Positions 32,546-43,991 of a stretch of DNA of 64,000 nt are shown here, piece after piece. Under the pieces are notes generated by a model. It ran no database searches. It was not told where the DNA came from and saw nothing but the letters and a program-made list of their open reading frames with translations. Each line of letters starts with the position of its first letter. Positions within the stretch are counted from its first letter, which is position 1. The translations under genes were made by a program, and so were the position numbers. Source of the stretch: Ectocarpus siliculosus (Eukaryota > Sar > Phaeophyceae > Ectocarpales > Ectocarpaceae); NCBI GenBank assembly GCA_000310025.1, contig FN649746.1, positions 1,397,741 to 1,461,740 of the forward strand, written 5' to 3'.

Positions 32546-33435
32546 AAAAAACGCAAGCACAATATATGGTGCGTACGAGTTGCGACCACGAAAAAAAGCT
32601 ACAATGTCCGCCAAGCGATTGTCGGCAAATTTTCACAGCACAATCAACTTGTTTGGCCGGCAACCTTTCACTATTTGAGAAATAAAACGTCACCATGACC
32701 AATGCAAAACAAATGATGGAACAGCTTATAATGAATCAGCGCCAACGGGTTCTGCTCAACTCCTACCGGTGTGCGCAAGCGCAGACGACTTCTAGAACGC
32801 AACCTGACTCTGCCAACCGCTAATGTGTTTGACGAAGCAAGCGTCTGCCTGTAAATGGTTGTCACGCAATCAACTCCACAGCCCGCCCCGCGTCCGTCTT
32901 GTGTCAAAGACTCACCACCAGAAGAAGGGAATAACAATGACGACATTCTACGCTGCATCATTCTCCGCTAGCTTGTACGGCCGGAGAAGCAGGTTCGCGG
33001 TTTTGATGCAGTCGAACTTGGTTGTTTTTCGCCTTCTGGTTCATCTTGTAGTTCCACACGGAGTCCATCGTCTCGAAAAACCTGTGTGAAGGGGTGGGGT
33101 CAACACGATTGAACGGTTACAGCCGTAGCGTCACCTGGGGCGTGATAGATACGTCCATCGCGCCCGGAAGCACGCGAGAGCTGAATGCACGTAGTATAAT
33201 AGCAGAGGGATTCAGGACATACAGTCATGCCCATAAATGCGGTCGCTGTCACACCCGCATACCACGAGAAACCCGAGGCATACCTGTGCCTGCGATAGGC
33301 TACATTTAGCGATATATTTCTGGGGCAACGACAACTATCCCATCTTTTTCCCCCTACCCGTCCCCCCCCGAACCACCACCCTCAATTCGTGCGCTTTCCA
33401 ACAACAACAAAAAACGCCCCCCCCCCGCCCCCCCC

Positions 33436-33913
33436 GGTGTTTGCCATCGGGGTTTGGGTTTTCGTCGCTTGGCAACGACGTTGTAAAACAAGCCCCCCAC
33501 TCGGTGTTTGCCATCGGGATTGGGTTTTCGTCGCTTGGCAACGACGTTGTAAAACAAGCCAATTCACTTCGTGAGCTCGGCAACCAGGTTACCGTTTTCT
33601 TTTTTACCTCGGTTTTTTTGGCGGTAACCATAATGGTGGTCGAGTAGATCATGTTGTGCGGGGTCGAGAAACCTCACTCCGCGCAACGGGGGATGATCGC
33701 ACCACGTTGTGTTAAAATGGTCAAGCTTCCTCGAGGCAGTTACACAGTGCTTACAACTGTCTCTGGAAGTGAAAGCACCAGACAATAAATTAAGTCATAC
33801 GTAGCTGTCATCCGTACGCAAGGAAGTAAGCACAAGATGCCGAACACCCTTAGCAGGATGCAGCTCACCCTTCATGCGACTCGCCAAATACCTCACGGCG
33901 CTTCGCGCTTGGT
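33436..33913 (-). repeat. Left terminal inverted repeat of the 11-kb element
   Basis: Inverted match to 44096-44508 and to the third copy at 59.96-60.55 kb. The outer end has two tandem units of GGTGTTTGCCATCGGG, TTTTCGTCGCTTGGCAACGA and CGTTGTAAAACAAGCC. Then come GAGCTCGGCAACCAGG, GGTAACC, TGTCTCTGGAAGTGAAAGCA, GCTGTCATCCGTACGCAAGG and CATGCGACTCGCC. A poly-C tract lies just outside. The inner end carries the last codons of a minus-strand frame. Confidence 0.75.
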
Positions 33914-34205
33914 TGACGGACAACGTCTTCTGACATATCGCTTCCCTGATCATCTTTGTCTCCTCTTTTCCTTTCGTGTGATCGTCTCAATTGGGAGAAG
34001 GCCCATAGGGACACGGCGATATAACAATAAATGAGGCTGGCAGCTTCTGAAAAAAAAGAAGCCTCGGATGGGCGCACCAGTTTCTCCCATCGCGGTGTGT
34101 TGTGTTGGAAGGAAAACACCACGTCGTTGGCCAGTTCCAAAAGGTTGTGGTATTCCATGCCGTCGAGGTCTTCCATTTCCTGGTTGTATATCAATTTCAC
34201 ACAGT
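33865..34205 (-). CDS. Small membrane-anchored protein of unknown function, ends inside the left repeat
   Basis: The minus strand reads MKLIYNQEMEDLDGMEYHNL and LELANDVVFSFQHNTPRWEK, then a probable membrane segment (EAASLIYCYIAVSLWAFSQL), a basic stretch RRSHERKRGDK and an end QPSAKRREVFGESHEG inside the terminal repeat. The right-hand and third repeat copies also encode SAK-REVFGESHEG in the outward-reading frame. The start is uncertain because the frame is open a few codons further upstream. No homologue is recognised. Confidence 0.4.
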
Positions 34206-34383
34206 TCCTCTCGAATAAATCGGCGGTCTTTTGTCATGGATACTTCGCTTCATTTGCCAATACGTCCACATGTTATGTGCAAAATTTCCCAAACGGGCGT
34301 TTTCTCCATCCTGCCGTGGTATTGCTTTCGCATCATCTTGCCCCACCACCAGAGGGGTGTTGAAGAGTCGCTCTCCATTCGAA

Positions 34384-36245
34384 TCATTTTGGCGGTACCG
34401 AACGCTTTTTTGCCTTGGCGACTTTGGCGTAGTCCTCGTCGGTAGGGTCTTCGCCCCGATCCTTCTTGATTTTCACCGCGTCGCGGTACTGTATGAACTC
34501 GTCCCACCCGTAAACTTCGTACCTGGCGAGGTCGTCGAACCTCTTGTGTGCGAACGAGGCTGTATACGCAACGAGATTCGCGACAATTTTATTGTGTAAC
34601 TCTCTTGGCGCTTCTCCTACCGAAAATATAGTTTCTTCTGAGCAAATGTCGGCGGGTGCGCTTGTCCACTGTTTCACCTTGTGCGCCTGTGCCAAGGTTT
34701 TTTCCAGCTGTGTTTTCGCCTCGATTTTCTGTAGATCTTCGCGAATACGAGCGTTTTCCGCCATAATCTGCACCGTGCTTGCGAGCGTATCCGGGTCACT
34801 CTCAACCATACCTCGGCTTAGAAACATCGCCGCTAATACGGTGTCTTGGTGAAGAAATTTGTCACCGTCGTCGTAGATCAGTATCCGGAACATCTCCGCG
34901 TCACGAAGCAAAATTTCTTGTTGACCAGTGATATTGAACACGTGACCCATGCTTGACAGGCCGTCTCCTGGTGGAGAGGTTTCGCTACCAACCATGTGAT
35001 CGCCCTCTCCCCACGTGGAATCTACCTTGTCCTCGAAAAACATTCCCGGGTCGACAAGCATGTCAGTTTCCAAAGCACGCCGCGTGCGCCTGACGTTCGT
35101 GATGTGCATCCTATCTCGGGTGACGAAAAAAGCAAAATTCCTCTTCCACTCGCCATGTTCGTCGAGCCCACCTCGAACAAAGATATCTAGCGGTATGTCT
35201 GCCTGTTGATTTTCTTACGAGGTGTACCACTTCGTCTAGTAGTGTCTTATCGTGTTGAATTGAGACGCGTATGCGGTTGAGCTCGTTCTCAAGTTGTTTT
35301 TTTTCAGAGGGATCGATTTCCTGTTTGACGTTGTCAATGTGTATGGAATCTACCTGGAACTCTCCTTTTTTGTCCGCTCTGATATTGAAAACCATGTCTT
35401 CATTATTTAGCACGCTAATCATCATCTCCCATGCTACACAAGGACTTGGCTCCTGACCATCTTTGGCGAGCTCTTTCAGGCGTTTTTGCATGGCCCGTAG
35501 TCCTGGGTGCTCTGGAGTGCTTCCACCAACTGATAAATCCAAGCCGCAGCCTCGGGTCCCCATTTATAAGTTCAGAGACACTTTTGGGTAAATCGTTAAG
35601 CTTGTTGGGCGTCACGCGAGTTAGGCGTTTAGTAAGCGTCGCTTGTTTTTTCGTTGCCATATTGCCTCCCATGTCGTCCAAACTCGCGGAACTGCTGGCA
35701 TCCGACGAGATCGAATGGAAATCATCCACTACAGTCAAGAGCTCCTTTCTCCTCTCCTTGCATGTCGACGTCCTACAGTTTCCAAGGACCTCTCTGATAT
35801 TCCTCCTCTTTGCACCGCAGCTCTTTTCGGACAGGTGAATGCAAGGCATACACAAACCTTGGACGAGCTCGAAAACAAAGTCAATAAAGTCACTCACGGT
35901 CTCCACGCCGTGAATTCTTCCAGTTGTTAGGTCTATGAAAGGGAACCGCAGTGTATACAGGGCTTCGGTATCTCCCACGACGTATGCAAAGTCGTGAAGG
36001 CACGGGTACGAGTTCTGGATGCCTGGCCAGTTTATGTTGAGACAGATCTTGACGGCAAGCTGGTTCAGGAAAACCATTTTCTGTGTCTTACTGGATTCGA
36101 GCTCGGGGAAGGCGAGAGACGTCATCTGCAGCGTGGAGTTGTCCAACTCCTTCCTGAAATAGTGGAGGATGAGACCACTCACCGCGGATTGCCCGATCGA
36201 CCTCAACGTTTGGGCCAATTCTTCGTCAGAAACGCCGGCAACCAT
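34384..36245 (-). pseudogene. Large unknown protein, three frames, no introns seen
   Basis: Begins with methionine at 36245 (MVAGVSDEELAQTLRSIGQS). The reading continues through three frames: frame one to about 35545, frame two (about 35545-35215; CVAWEMMISVLNNEDMVFNI, NELNRIRVSIQHDKTLLDEV), frame three (about 35200-34384; IPLDIFVRGGLDEHGEWKRN, FAFFVTRDRMHITNVRRT, a coiled-coil-like ENARIREDLQKIEAKTQLEK, ending KAKKRSVPPK). Together it would be about 600 residues. The protein sense is clear on both sides of each break, so single-base lesions in a once intact gene are more likely than introns. No family recognised; a CxxC (MPCIH...C) region occurs around residue 135-160. It sits inside the inverted-repeat element. 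Confidence 0.5.
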
Positions 36246-36524
36246 CTTGCATCGATGACAATAACACCGACAAAGAAAGAAATAGCGAATGCGTTCGCTA
36301 GTTGTTCATGAAGCAGATCGGCGTGGTCGATACCGTGGTGCCGACGTGTCGGGGGTGGCGCGGCGGACACAACGAACGATACCGAGGCGGGTTAAGAGCA
36401 GAGAACTTTAACCCTTACGGGAGGGCCGGGGGGGGGCGCGCGACCGGGAAAATCCCTGTAGCTCGGGGTTTATTGCAAACTCTACACACTTTGGACGGCA
36501 CACGTTTTGTTATCGAAAACAAAG

Positions 36525-37896
36525 CTATCCCTCCGTGCCGCTAATCGAAACGTTGTCGGATGTGTCATTATAAACGACGTCAGCGTTGGAGTTGTCGGAG
36601 AGCTGGAAGGTGAAAGTCTGACCACCCCCGGCTTAGATTTCGAACGGGACCAACACGGAATCATCTGTTGACAACACAACGTCCCCTGTTTTGACAAAGG
36701 TAAACTTATTAGTTTTTTTTCCAGACATGATCACCTCCAGCTTTTTTCCCGTTGTAAATAAGTCATTCATGACGTCCTTCATGTGCTGCAACGCGGTAGT
36801 ATCGACGGAACTTAGATCGAATGAACCATTGTCGCCAAAACTGTCGAGGTTATAATTTTCGGACGAATTGGGTAGCGTGTGGGTTGTTTCAGAATATTCT
36901 TCAACGTACCCGTGTCCAGAGTTCACGTACAGTGTGACGACATACTGCGTGTCCGGCTGCAAGGACTTGATCACCGCCGCGTAGTCCGTGTCATTGTCAC
37001 TATACTTCCATCCAAGACTACGGAAGTAACCCCAGAACCATTTTCACTGACAGCAAGCCTGTAAGACAGAGCGTCTGCACAAGATCAGCGTTGCAAATTC
37101 CCACTTCCACGGGGTCTAGTCTGTCCGACGAGTGAAGTGTAACGACTGCCCCGATGGGGCGCTCGCTTTCACCGTATAGCCCGTGTCGGTTGTAGAAAAC
37201 TGCTTTCTGAAGCTCTGACTTTAGATAAGTCTTGTCGAGATCAAGTGTCCATGTAGCCGAACCTCCCGTGTGTAAAACTGGATTGTTGGCGTCATTTGTT
37301 AGCACATTTTCTGTTACCTCATCGTTTCCTAGACCGGCGGAACCAACCACCATCGACGTCGAAGAAGCGGTTCCGAGAAGGGCGATGTTGGAATATTCCA
37401 TGTCAAATAGTTCCAGCTCTGAAAAGTTGATGATCTGTCCGGTGCTCACGGTGGAAATTGTGATCTGGTTAAAACCAGTAATAGTAAAGGTCTGCACGAG
37501 GTCGGCGCTGCAGATGCCAATCACTTCCGTGTCCGAACCGTCCGGCGAGTGAAGTGAAACGACTGCACCGATCGCGCGCTCGTTTTCACCGCTTGAACCG
37601 TCGCGATTGTAGAATACCGCCTTTTGGAGTTCCGTGATGACGTAACTCCTGTCTAATTCAAGTGTCCATGTTGCAGACCCATTTGTCTGTAAAACTGAAT
37701 GTTCGGGACCCATGCCCGTCAATACGTGATCTGTGATCCCGTCATTCCCGAGACCTGCAGAACCTATCAACATGGACGTCGACGACGCAGTGCCGAGGAG
37801 GACTATGTTGGTATCATCATTATCGTACAGTTCCAGATCGGAAAAAATTAAAACCTGTGCGGAAGACTCCGTGATGCTGTTGAAGCCTCTTGTCAT
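36525..37896 (-). pseudogene. Adhesin-like protein: discoidin/F-lectin-like repeats plus fibronectin type III
   Basis: Read from 37896 downwards. Residues 35-174 and 175 onwards are near-identical 140-residue repeats, each with LLGTASSTSM, GSAGLGND, ATWTLELDRSY/ATWTLDLDKTY, LQKAVFYNR and GAVVSLHS, resembling F5/8 type C (discoidin) or F-type lectin domains. The sequence then shifts frame twice (about 37075 and 37025) into a fibronectin type III segment (LSYRLAVSENGSG; IKSLQPDTQYVVTLYVNSG). A TAA stop at 36633-36635 interrupts the frame, which continues to TAG at 36525. The first repeat is incomplete at the N-terminus, so the gene may be 5'-truncated. Such domains bind sugars or surfaces; a role in attachment is inference. 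Confidence 0.6.
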
Positions 37897-38009
37897 GACT
37901 CGGTCAGATCTTATTCACCCAGGCAAATAAAATAAAAAGCGAAAAGGCCCAGAAATTGCGACACGGCCTGGCGGGGCTGGTTGCGGTCGAGAGGGCGGCA
38001 AAGGCGATT

Positions 38010-38235
38010 TTTTCGAAAGAAAGGGGAGTCACACAGGGGTACAACTGCACCCCTCTTGCTTTCCTACGCTTTTCGAAAGGAATGGGCGCGACCCCTCTTT
38101 GCCTTCCCGTTTTCTTTTCGAAAGGAAGGGACGCCACCCACAGGTTGCCCCTCTTTGCCTTCCGTTTTTTTTCGAAAGGAAGGGACGCCACCCACAGGCT
38201 GCCCCTCTTTGCTTTCTGTTTTTTTCGGAAGGCTA
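38010..38235 (+). repeat. Tandem repeat of about 63 bp
   Basis: About three and a half units of CCCCTCTTTGCCTTCC, a T-rich run, TTCGAAAGGAAGGGACGCC and ACCCACAGG. The last two full units are nearly identical, which suggests recent amplification. Downstream, GAGGATCCGA.CATCGA occurs twice (38270 and 38380). Confidence 0.75.
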
Positions 38236-39480
38236 CAATTGCCATTGTTTTGTGCGCTGCTATCATTCCGAGGATCCGACCATCGAACAACCGCTGCATC
38301 CGACCCAATTTCACTTCAAAAATTGCTGTTGTTGCTGCAAATACTTTTTCGGTTCGTTGTCTCTCGTGCTCTCAATCCGAGGATCCGATGATCGATGCAT
38401 GCATCCGATCCTCTTAAATGTCTGCGGGCGTGTAGAACACAACATTCTTGAGGAATCCTGCGGGTTTCATGGCACTATTTATGTACCTAACTGATAAAGT
38501 TCACCGATGACCCCCTGATCCACACACTCAAGCCCATGGTGCCCCCCTCCCCCGCCCTTCGCTTGCTGCTTGTGCCCGCGTAGGAGCAGAGAGGATGCTG
38601 CACCCATCGTGACCGGATCATGGTGAACAGCGTTTGCTTCACCCCCCTGTTCTTCAATGTGCCTCTGTCGCTGCTCCTGCGCCGTTGACCGGTGGTTCGG
38701 GATTGAGGCATGCATGCATCTGATCGCGAGCCCGCCGGGAGTTCAGGGAACCCACCTGAGTCCCACGACGCACAGGCAAGACGGAGTGAGAGTGCCGGCC
38801 CGCTGGTACATGGAGGGGTTCGGGCAGGACTCAAAGCCTGTCTCAACGATTGCGTACAGTTAATCTACAATAATATTGCTACCCTACTACAACAAGAGTG
38901 GCTCTTCTCAATTGGGCGAAGTGGGGCGCATTCCGCGAGAGAAAGAGAGAGAGAGCTCGGGTTGAAAGTCACCAGCGACAATTCCTTGAGCAGGATGGGA
39001 TACTTTCCCTCCCTTCCTCTCGTCTCATGTCACCACTGTATCGAACATTGCTTTCGCCGCCCAATGCTCTCGTACTTCGAATTATTCCACCTGTCGTCGC
39101 CAGCCCCGGCTTTTTCCTTCGGGTCTACATACAAAGTCTGATGATGAACGAGTGGACCTCCTTCCCCCGGAGGTGTTTTCCCCACCTGGTTCAAACACGG
39201 CATCTGGCTCCAAACGGTGTAGCGAGATGACGCCTCGCCTTTCGTGTTCTTCCTTGGCCGGCACCGCCGCCTAGCCCGCGGTAGGGTTTGTAGGTAAGAT
39301 TCTTTGCAGCTTTTGTATTCAGGGAGAATGTGATGATGTTGTCCCGACCTCAGGGTTAAAGGCGGTGAGCTCTACAGTACCTCCTTTCCCCTCGTAACGG
39401 CTTTCTTTCTTTCCGACGACTTTTTGCCTGTGTTTCCCCACATGAACCTTGATTCAGTAGTCAATCTCTGGTAGTCGTTG
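38236..39480. other. No gene assigned
   Basis: Several short overlapping frames, none with a recognisable domain. It contains a GA-rich run near 38940-38955. It may be non-coding interior of the inverted-repeat element. Confidence 0.3.
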
Positions 39481-39489
39481 GTATATACC

Positions 39490-39686
39490 GAAGGAGGGCG
39501 GAGAGATGGCACCCCCCCCTAGACTGATTATTAAAGGTTGATTGCTCCACAACGCAGCCCCCACAACCAAGCTTGTGCCAAAAAAAAAAAGCGGTTTTGG
39601 AAACAACTGATCGAGGTTTTCCGTGGACGTATCGAGCTCTTTCCGCACCCACTTCGTCGTGGAGCAATCAAACTATTAAGGCTGAG
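39490..39686. repeat. Inverted pair of a dispersed repeat, cut by a gap
   Basis: GGCGGAGAGATGGCAC...TTGATTGCTCCACAA (39497-39552) is followed by an inverted partner ending CGTCGTGGAGCAATCAAAC (39655-39675). The same family is present once at 63880-64000. The right side runs into the assembly gap. Confidence 0.55.
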
Positions 39687-39786
39687 NNNNNNNNNNNNNN
39701 NNNNNNNNNNNNNNNNNNNNNNNNNNNNNNNNNNNNNNNNNNNNNNNNNNNNNNNNNNNNNNNNNNNNNNNNNNNNNNNNNNNNNN
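39687..39786. other. Assembly gap (100 N)
   Basis: A run of exactly 100 N, the usual placeholder for a gap of unknown size. It separates the repeat pair from the 3' end of the LINE. Confidence 0.99.
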
Positions 39787-40276
39787 ACGCGTCCTCGAGA
39801 GGACGGAGCATTGTTCCACAGGACCGATCACCGATGGCCAATCGTTCCTTCCTACTTTGCCAAAGGTGGCTCAAAAATGTCTTCCCTAGTCTGTCTATCC
39901 TAACGATGTCCCTTCTCGCCTTTTCAAACCACTTTCTACTCCCCAGTACCGCTACCGTCCTCTCCTCCCTATTCCATGCCTCAAACATCTCCCTGTACGT
40001 CCCTTGTATTTTTCCCAGCTCAGTCATGTACACTTCCCTCTCCTTTTCGTACCACGGACATTCCGCGACTACATGAACACTGTCTTCGCATTCGAAGCCG
40101 CAATCACATTTATTTGAACTTGTCGTCTTCGTCGTCTACCGTCCTATGTCTTCGTCGACGTTCTCGAAGGCCTATGTCCCCGGTCCTGAATTTGACCTTA
40201 AGCTTTGTCCCTGCATCCATTGGTCCATGTAGGTAATCCTTGAACCCTATTCCTTCTTTCAACATTCCGTACACTT

Positions 40277-42028
40277 CTAGACCCTCCTTTCCTTGGATTC
40301 TTTCCTTAGATTCTGTTCTTCTCTGTCGGCACAAGCAACAGATATCTTCTTCTTGAACCCCTGTAGACCCTCCGTTTCAAGCGTTTCATCTTCGTCGATG
40401 TCCAATCCCTTCCATACGTCCTCTACAACCTTGACCCATTCCGTGGGTTGTCTACCCCTCTTTTTGTTTGTCCACTTCGCCTCCCATACTATTCTCGGCA
40501 ATCTCTCCTCTCCCATCCCGCACATGCGATACTGCCATGTCAGCTTCCTTACGTCTCTTCCCGACCGTAGGGATTGGATCCCCAATTCTGCCCTGACTGC
40601 TGCATTACTTGTGCGCTTGGAGCATCCTAGGATGATTTTCGCTGCTTTCATCTGCGCCGCCTCGAGTTCTTTCACTACCTTCTTATTTCCTTCCCATACT
40701 TCTCCGGCGTACTCTAGCGGCGGTACGATTACGCTCTTCAAAACCGTCAATTTGATGCGTGTATCAAGGTGCCGGTTTGCGAGTATTGGGTGCAGCTTCC
40801 CTGCTCGTGATTTGCCCTTTTCCGCTACCTTGGACATGTGTGTATTCCACGAGCAATCTTTTGCGATCTCTACTCCGAGGTATGTGTACTGGTCCACTAC
40901 TGCAATCTCCTCGATCCCCCACTTCCATCTATGTTCTACTGGTTCCTCCCTGCCCTCGTTGCATACCATGACGGCACTCTTCGTAACGTTGGCAGACAAT
41001 CTCCACTTATCAGTCAACTTCTTCGCCGCGTCAATTTGCAGTTGCAGTCCCTCAGGGGTGTCCGACATACCAACAAAATCATCCGCAAACAGCATTCCTG
41101 ACACCGAAGTTTCCGTGTCCCCTACTTTTACTCCCTTCCGGACTGCCTCTACGACTTCCAACAGATCGTTGATGAACACCTGGAACAATGTTGGGGACAG
41201 CGTGCAACCTTGTGGGACCCCTTGCTCAATGTCGAAGAATTTAGAAAGTTCTCCGTCTAGCATGACCGCGCTTTTCGTACACTCTGTCATCTTCTTCAGC
41301 ACTCTCCACATTTTCCCCTTGATCCCGTACTTGGACAATTGTTTCCACAGCCCATTTCTCCATGCGGTATCGTATGCCTTTTTCACGTCCAGGAAGAAGC
41401 AGTACGTCCGCTTTCCCGCCCTCTTTCTACCTTGGATGATTCTCCCTACCGTGAATGCGTGGTCTACGCACCCCCTCTTCTGTCGGAAACCTGCCTGGCC
41501 CTCACTAATGCCACGTTTCTTCTCCATTACTCCCACGATCCTATCGTTCAGCAGCTTACAAAACACTTTTCCTACTGTGTTCAACAGTGTGATACCCCTG
41601 TAGTTTCCTGGGTCAGTCTTGTCTCCTTTCTTAAACAAGTTCACAACCACTCCTTCCCTCCATCTACTTGGCGCATACTCGTTTTTCCACACCCAGTTGT
41701 ACAGCAGTACCATCAGCTGGACCATCCCCTTCCCCCCAAACTTCATGAACTCGTTGACTATCCCATCCACCCCTGCTGCTTTGTGGCACTGCAGCTTGTT
41801 CACACACGCCTCAACCTCGTCCTCAGTGAACTCCTTTTCTAGTTCTACGTTCCCAACGTCTGCCTTCGATGTCTCTTCTTCTTTCTGGGCCCATGCGTCC
41901 ACCTCCTTCTTAAACACTTGGTCAAAATCCTCATTCTCCGAAGGCACTCGAAGTCTCTTGTAGTGTCCTGCTAGAACTTCCCTTTTTCCCTTCCCACTGC
42001 TGACTAGTCCACCGTTCACATCTCGCAA
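40277..42028 (-). pseudogene. LINE reverse transcriptase
   Basis: Motifs in order: KAAGVDGIVNEF, GNYRGITLLNTVGKVF, EGQAGFRQKRGCVDHAF, CFFLDVKKAYDTAW (first catalytic aspartate), GVPQGCTLSPTLFQVF, MLFADDFVG (catalytic DD) and WRLSANVTKSAVMV, followed by the thumb (YLGVEIAKD, LKSVIVPPLEYAGEVW). This is a complete non-LTR reverse transcriptase palm and thumb. Translation would be cut off from the endonuclease by the upstream stop and shift. The C-terminal end shifts frame near 40290 and again near 40110, then continues with CDCGFECEDSVHVVAECPWY, a CxC...H...C motif as found at the end of I/Jockey-like elements. Confidence 0.8.
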
Positions 42029-42296
42029 TGTTGCTACCCCTTGTATCCCCCCCTTGCGCGGTCTTTTTTACCATCCCACTAATCCCTTCCCACATCTGCT
42101 TGGCGTTCCCCTCCAGGCCTCCGTTGGCCTTCTGGACTACTTCGTCCCAAATGCACTTTTTCTTCTTTTTCACTAGTCCCTTCACCTGTTTCCTCTTGGC
42201 CCTGTACTTTTCCCAACTCTCTTCAGACCCCTCACCCAGGTATTGCTTGAAGACTTCTCTACGTTCCCCTATTTCTTCTTTCAGCTCGTCATCCCA

Positions 42297-43718
42297 TTAC
42301 TTAACCGATACCCCACATCGTACCACCTTCTTTCCCACTACTCTCTCTGCCGTTGTGTTCACTATGGACTCCCATCCTTCAATCACCCTGTCCCCTGCTG
42401 CTTGTGCGTCTACCTTTCCGTCTTCGACGCTTCTCAGCAGTTTCCTGAAGGGTTCTACACTACCAGCCAATCCCTTCTGGAATTCGTCGCGTGTCCCCTC
42501 GTCTCCCAAACGCTCTACTTTCCACCGGAACACTTTCCTCTTTTTCTTACTCTCCGTCTTTCTTGATCGGCCGATGTTTGCCCATATGAGGAAATGGTCG
42601 GTCGAACCTATATCTATCGCACTTACGTGCAGCTCCGGGACCTGTGTGCTCCCCCTATCTACCAGGATGTAGTCGAGGATCGAGTATTCATTGCAAACTG
42701 CCCTCTGCCTGGTGAACTCCGGCTTATCGCTTTCCCTCCTACCGTTCAACACCATCAGCTCGTTGCTTCCCAAGAATTCAAGCATCCTCACTCCGTTGTC
42801 ATTCACTTTGTCTTCTCCGTGCTGCCCGATCGCCTGTCCTCTACTGCAAGCTTTCCCTACTCTGGAGTTGAAATCGCCCACCATGACAACTTCTCCCTTC
42901 CTACTGAACCTCTGGACATCTTCCCCAATTTGTCCGAAGTTCTCCTGCGCCTTGCTTGCGACTTTCTTCGACGACGGTGGGACGTATACGTTCCCTAGAA
43001 ATAAATCTTTCTCACCCCGCTCCCCAGGTATCTTAAGCCATAGGCTTTCCTCGAACTCCGTTTTCACCACTACTTCCACCACGTCAAACAAGTGTTCCTT
43101 GACCAGGAATCCGACTCCCCCCTCCCCCCTTTTCTTCGGGTCTAAGCCCTTTCTTGCCTTCCCTACCCACCGGTACTTCCCTAGTTTGCTTACCACGTCC
43201 CCATCCTTCAGTTCCCACGTCTCTTGGATCCCCACTACATCCAGATCACTTTGTTCTACTTGGTCCACTATTTCCAACCGCTTGCGCTCACTCCTTGCGA
43301 ACCCGCACACGTTCCACGACCCCACTCTCAGCTTATGCTTTTCCCTATTGGAGATTTTGCGCACTCTATCCTTCGCCTTCCGCTTCTTCTCGGCGTTCTT
43401 CTGATTTGCCTGCTCGTCTCCCCCGCCCGGTCCCTTCTTCGCCTCTATCGCCCTCGCCTCCTGTCGCCTTACCTTCTCTGTTTTTATCATGTTCGCGACG
43501 CAAACCCTCCATCCACACTTCCTTACGTAGTTCGACAGCTTCTCGATGTCAACCCCCAAGCACTCTTGGCTGTCTCCCTTGGTCAATTTCACCCGGAAAT
43601 GTTCATGCTCTCTGCCTACTTCTCCCCTTGCTAGGCAGTGCAGTCCCTCCGTGTCACAACAGTTCTTGAACTCTATCCTCGTCATGTCCCTTGGAATTCC
43701 AAACAGCAGCAGCTCCAA
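42297..43718 (-). pseudogene. LINE apurinic/apyrimidinic-type endonuclease
   Basis: A 473-residue frame. The first 130 residues are basic and carry no clear CCHC knuckle. The endonuclease follows: LRVGSWNVCGF, VVGIQETW (catalytic glutamate), FLGNVYVPPSS, VMVGDFNSRVG (D and N of the active site), LDYILVDRG and STDHFLIW (the final D-H). All metal-binding and catalytic motifs are present. The frame ends in a TAA after CGVSVK but the same frame continues with WDDELKEEIGERREVFKQYL, so the stop is a mutation. Confidence 0.8.
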
Positions 43719-43991
43719 CCTGTCTCCCTGCCACAGTTTCTGCTTCCATCCTCACGGCTTCTTCACCATCCTCATGATCTCTACAGCAACTGGACCGCGG
43801 CCACTTGTTTTTCGTGTTTTTTCAGGAAAGTATACGGAATACTCGGCCTTCCCAATCCGAGTGTCCGGTGGGGGTTGTGGTTCCTTTCAGTTCTTTTGCC
43901 GGCTCACCGACGCTAAATAGCGCCTCCAACATGGGCTCGTAGTCTAGATCCAAGTTCACACCTCCTGGCACAAGTACCCCAGTCTTGTGGG

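Larger units (their letters stand above)
39787..43740 (-). mobile_element. Decayed LINE with endonuclease and reverse transcriptase
   Basis: Runs on the minus strand from about 43740 to the gap. Order: endonuclease frame (42297-43718), linker, reverse transcriptase frame (40277-42028), then a C-terminal cysteine/histidine motif region (39787-40334). Lesions: an in-frame TAA at 42297-42299, a shift in a run of G near 42050, and further shifts near 40290 and 40110. It is inserted inside the inverted-repeat element close to its right end. This family differs from the CAA-tailed LINE at 23 kb. Confidence 0.8.

Noticed and set aside
40293-41603. 436-residue plus frame
   Set aside because: Exactly antisense to the LINE reverse transcriptase; proline/serine-rich and low-complexity in character.
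42691-43404. 237-residue plus frame
   Set aside because: Antisense to the LINE endonuclease frame.
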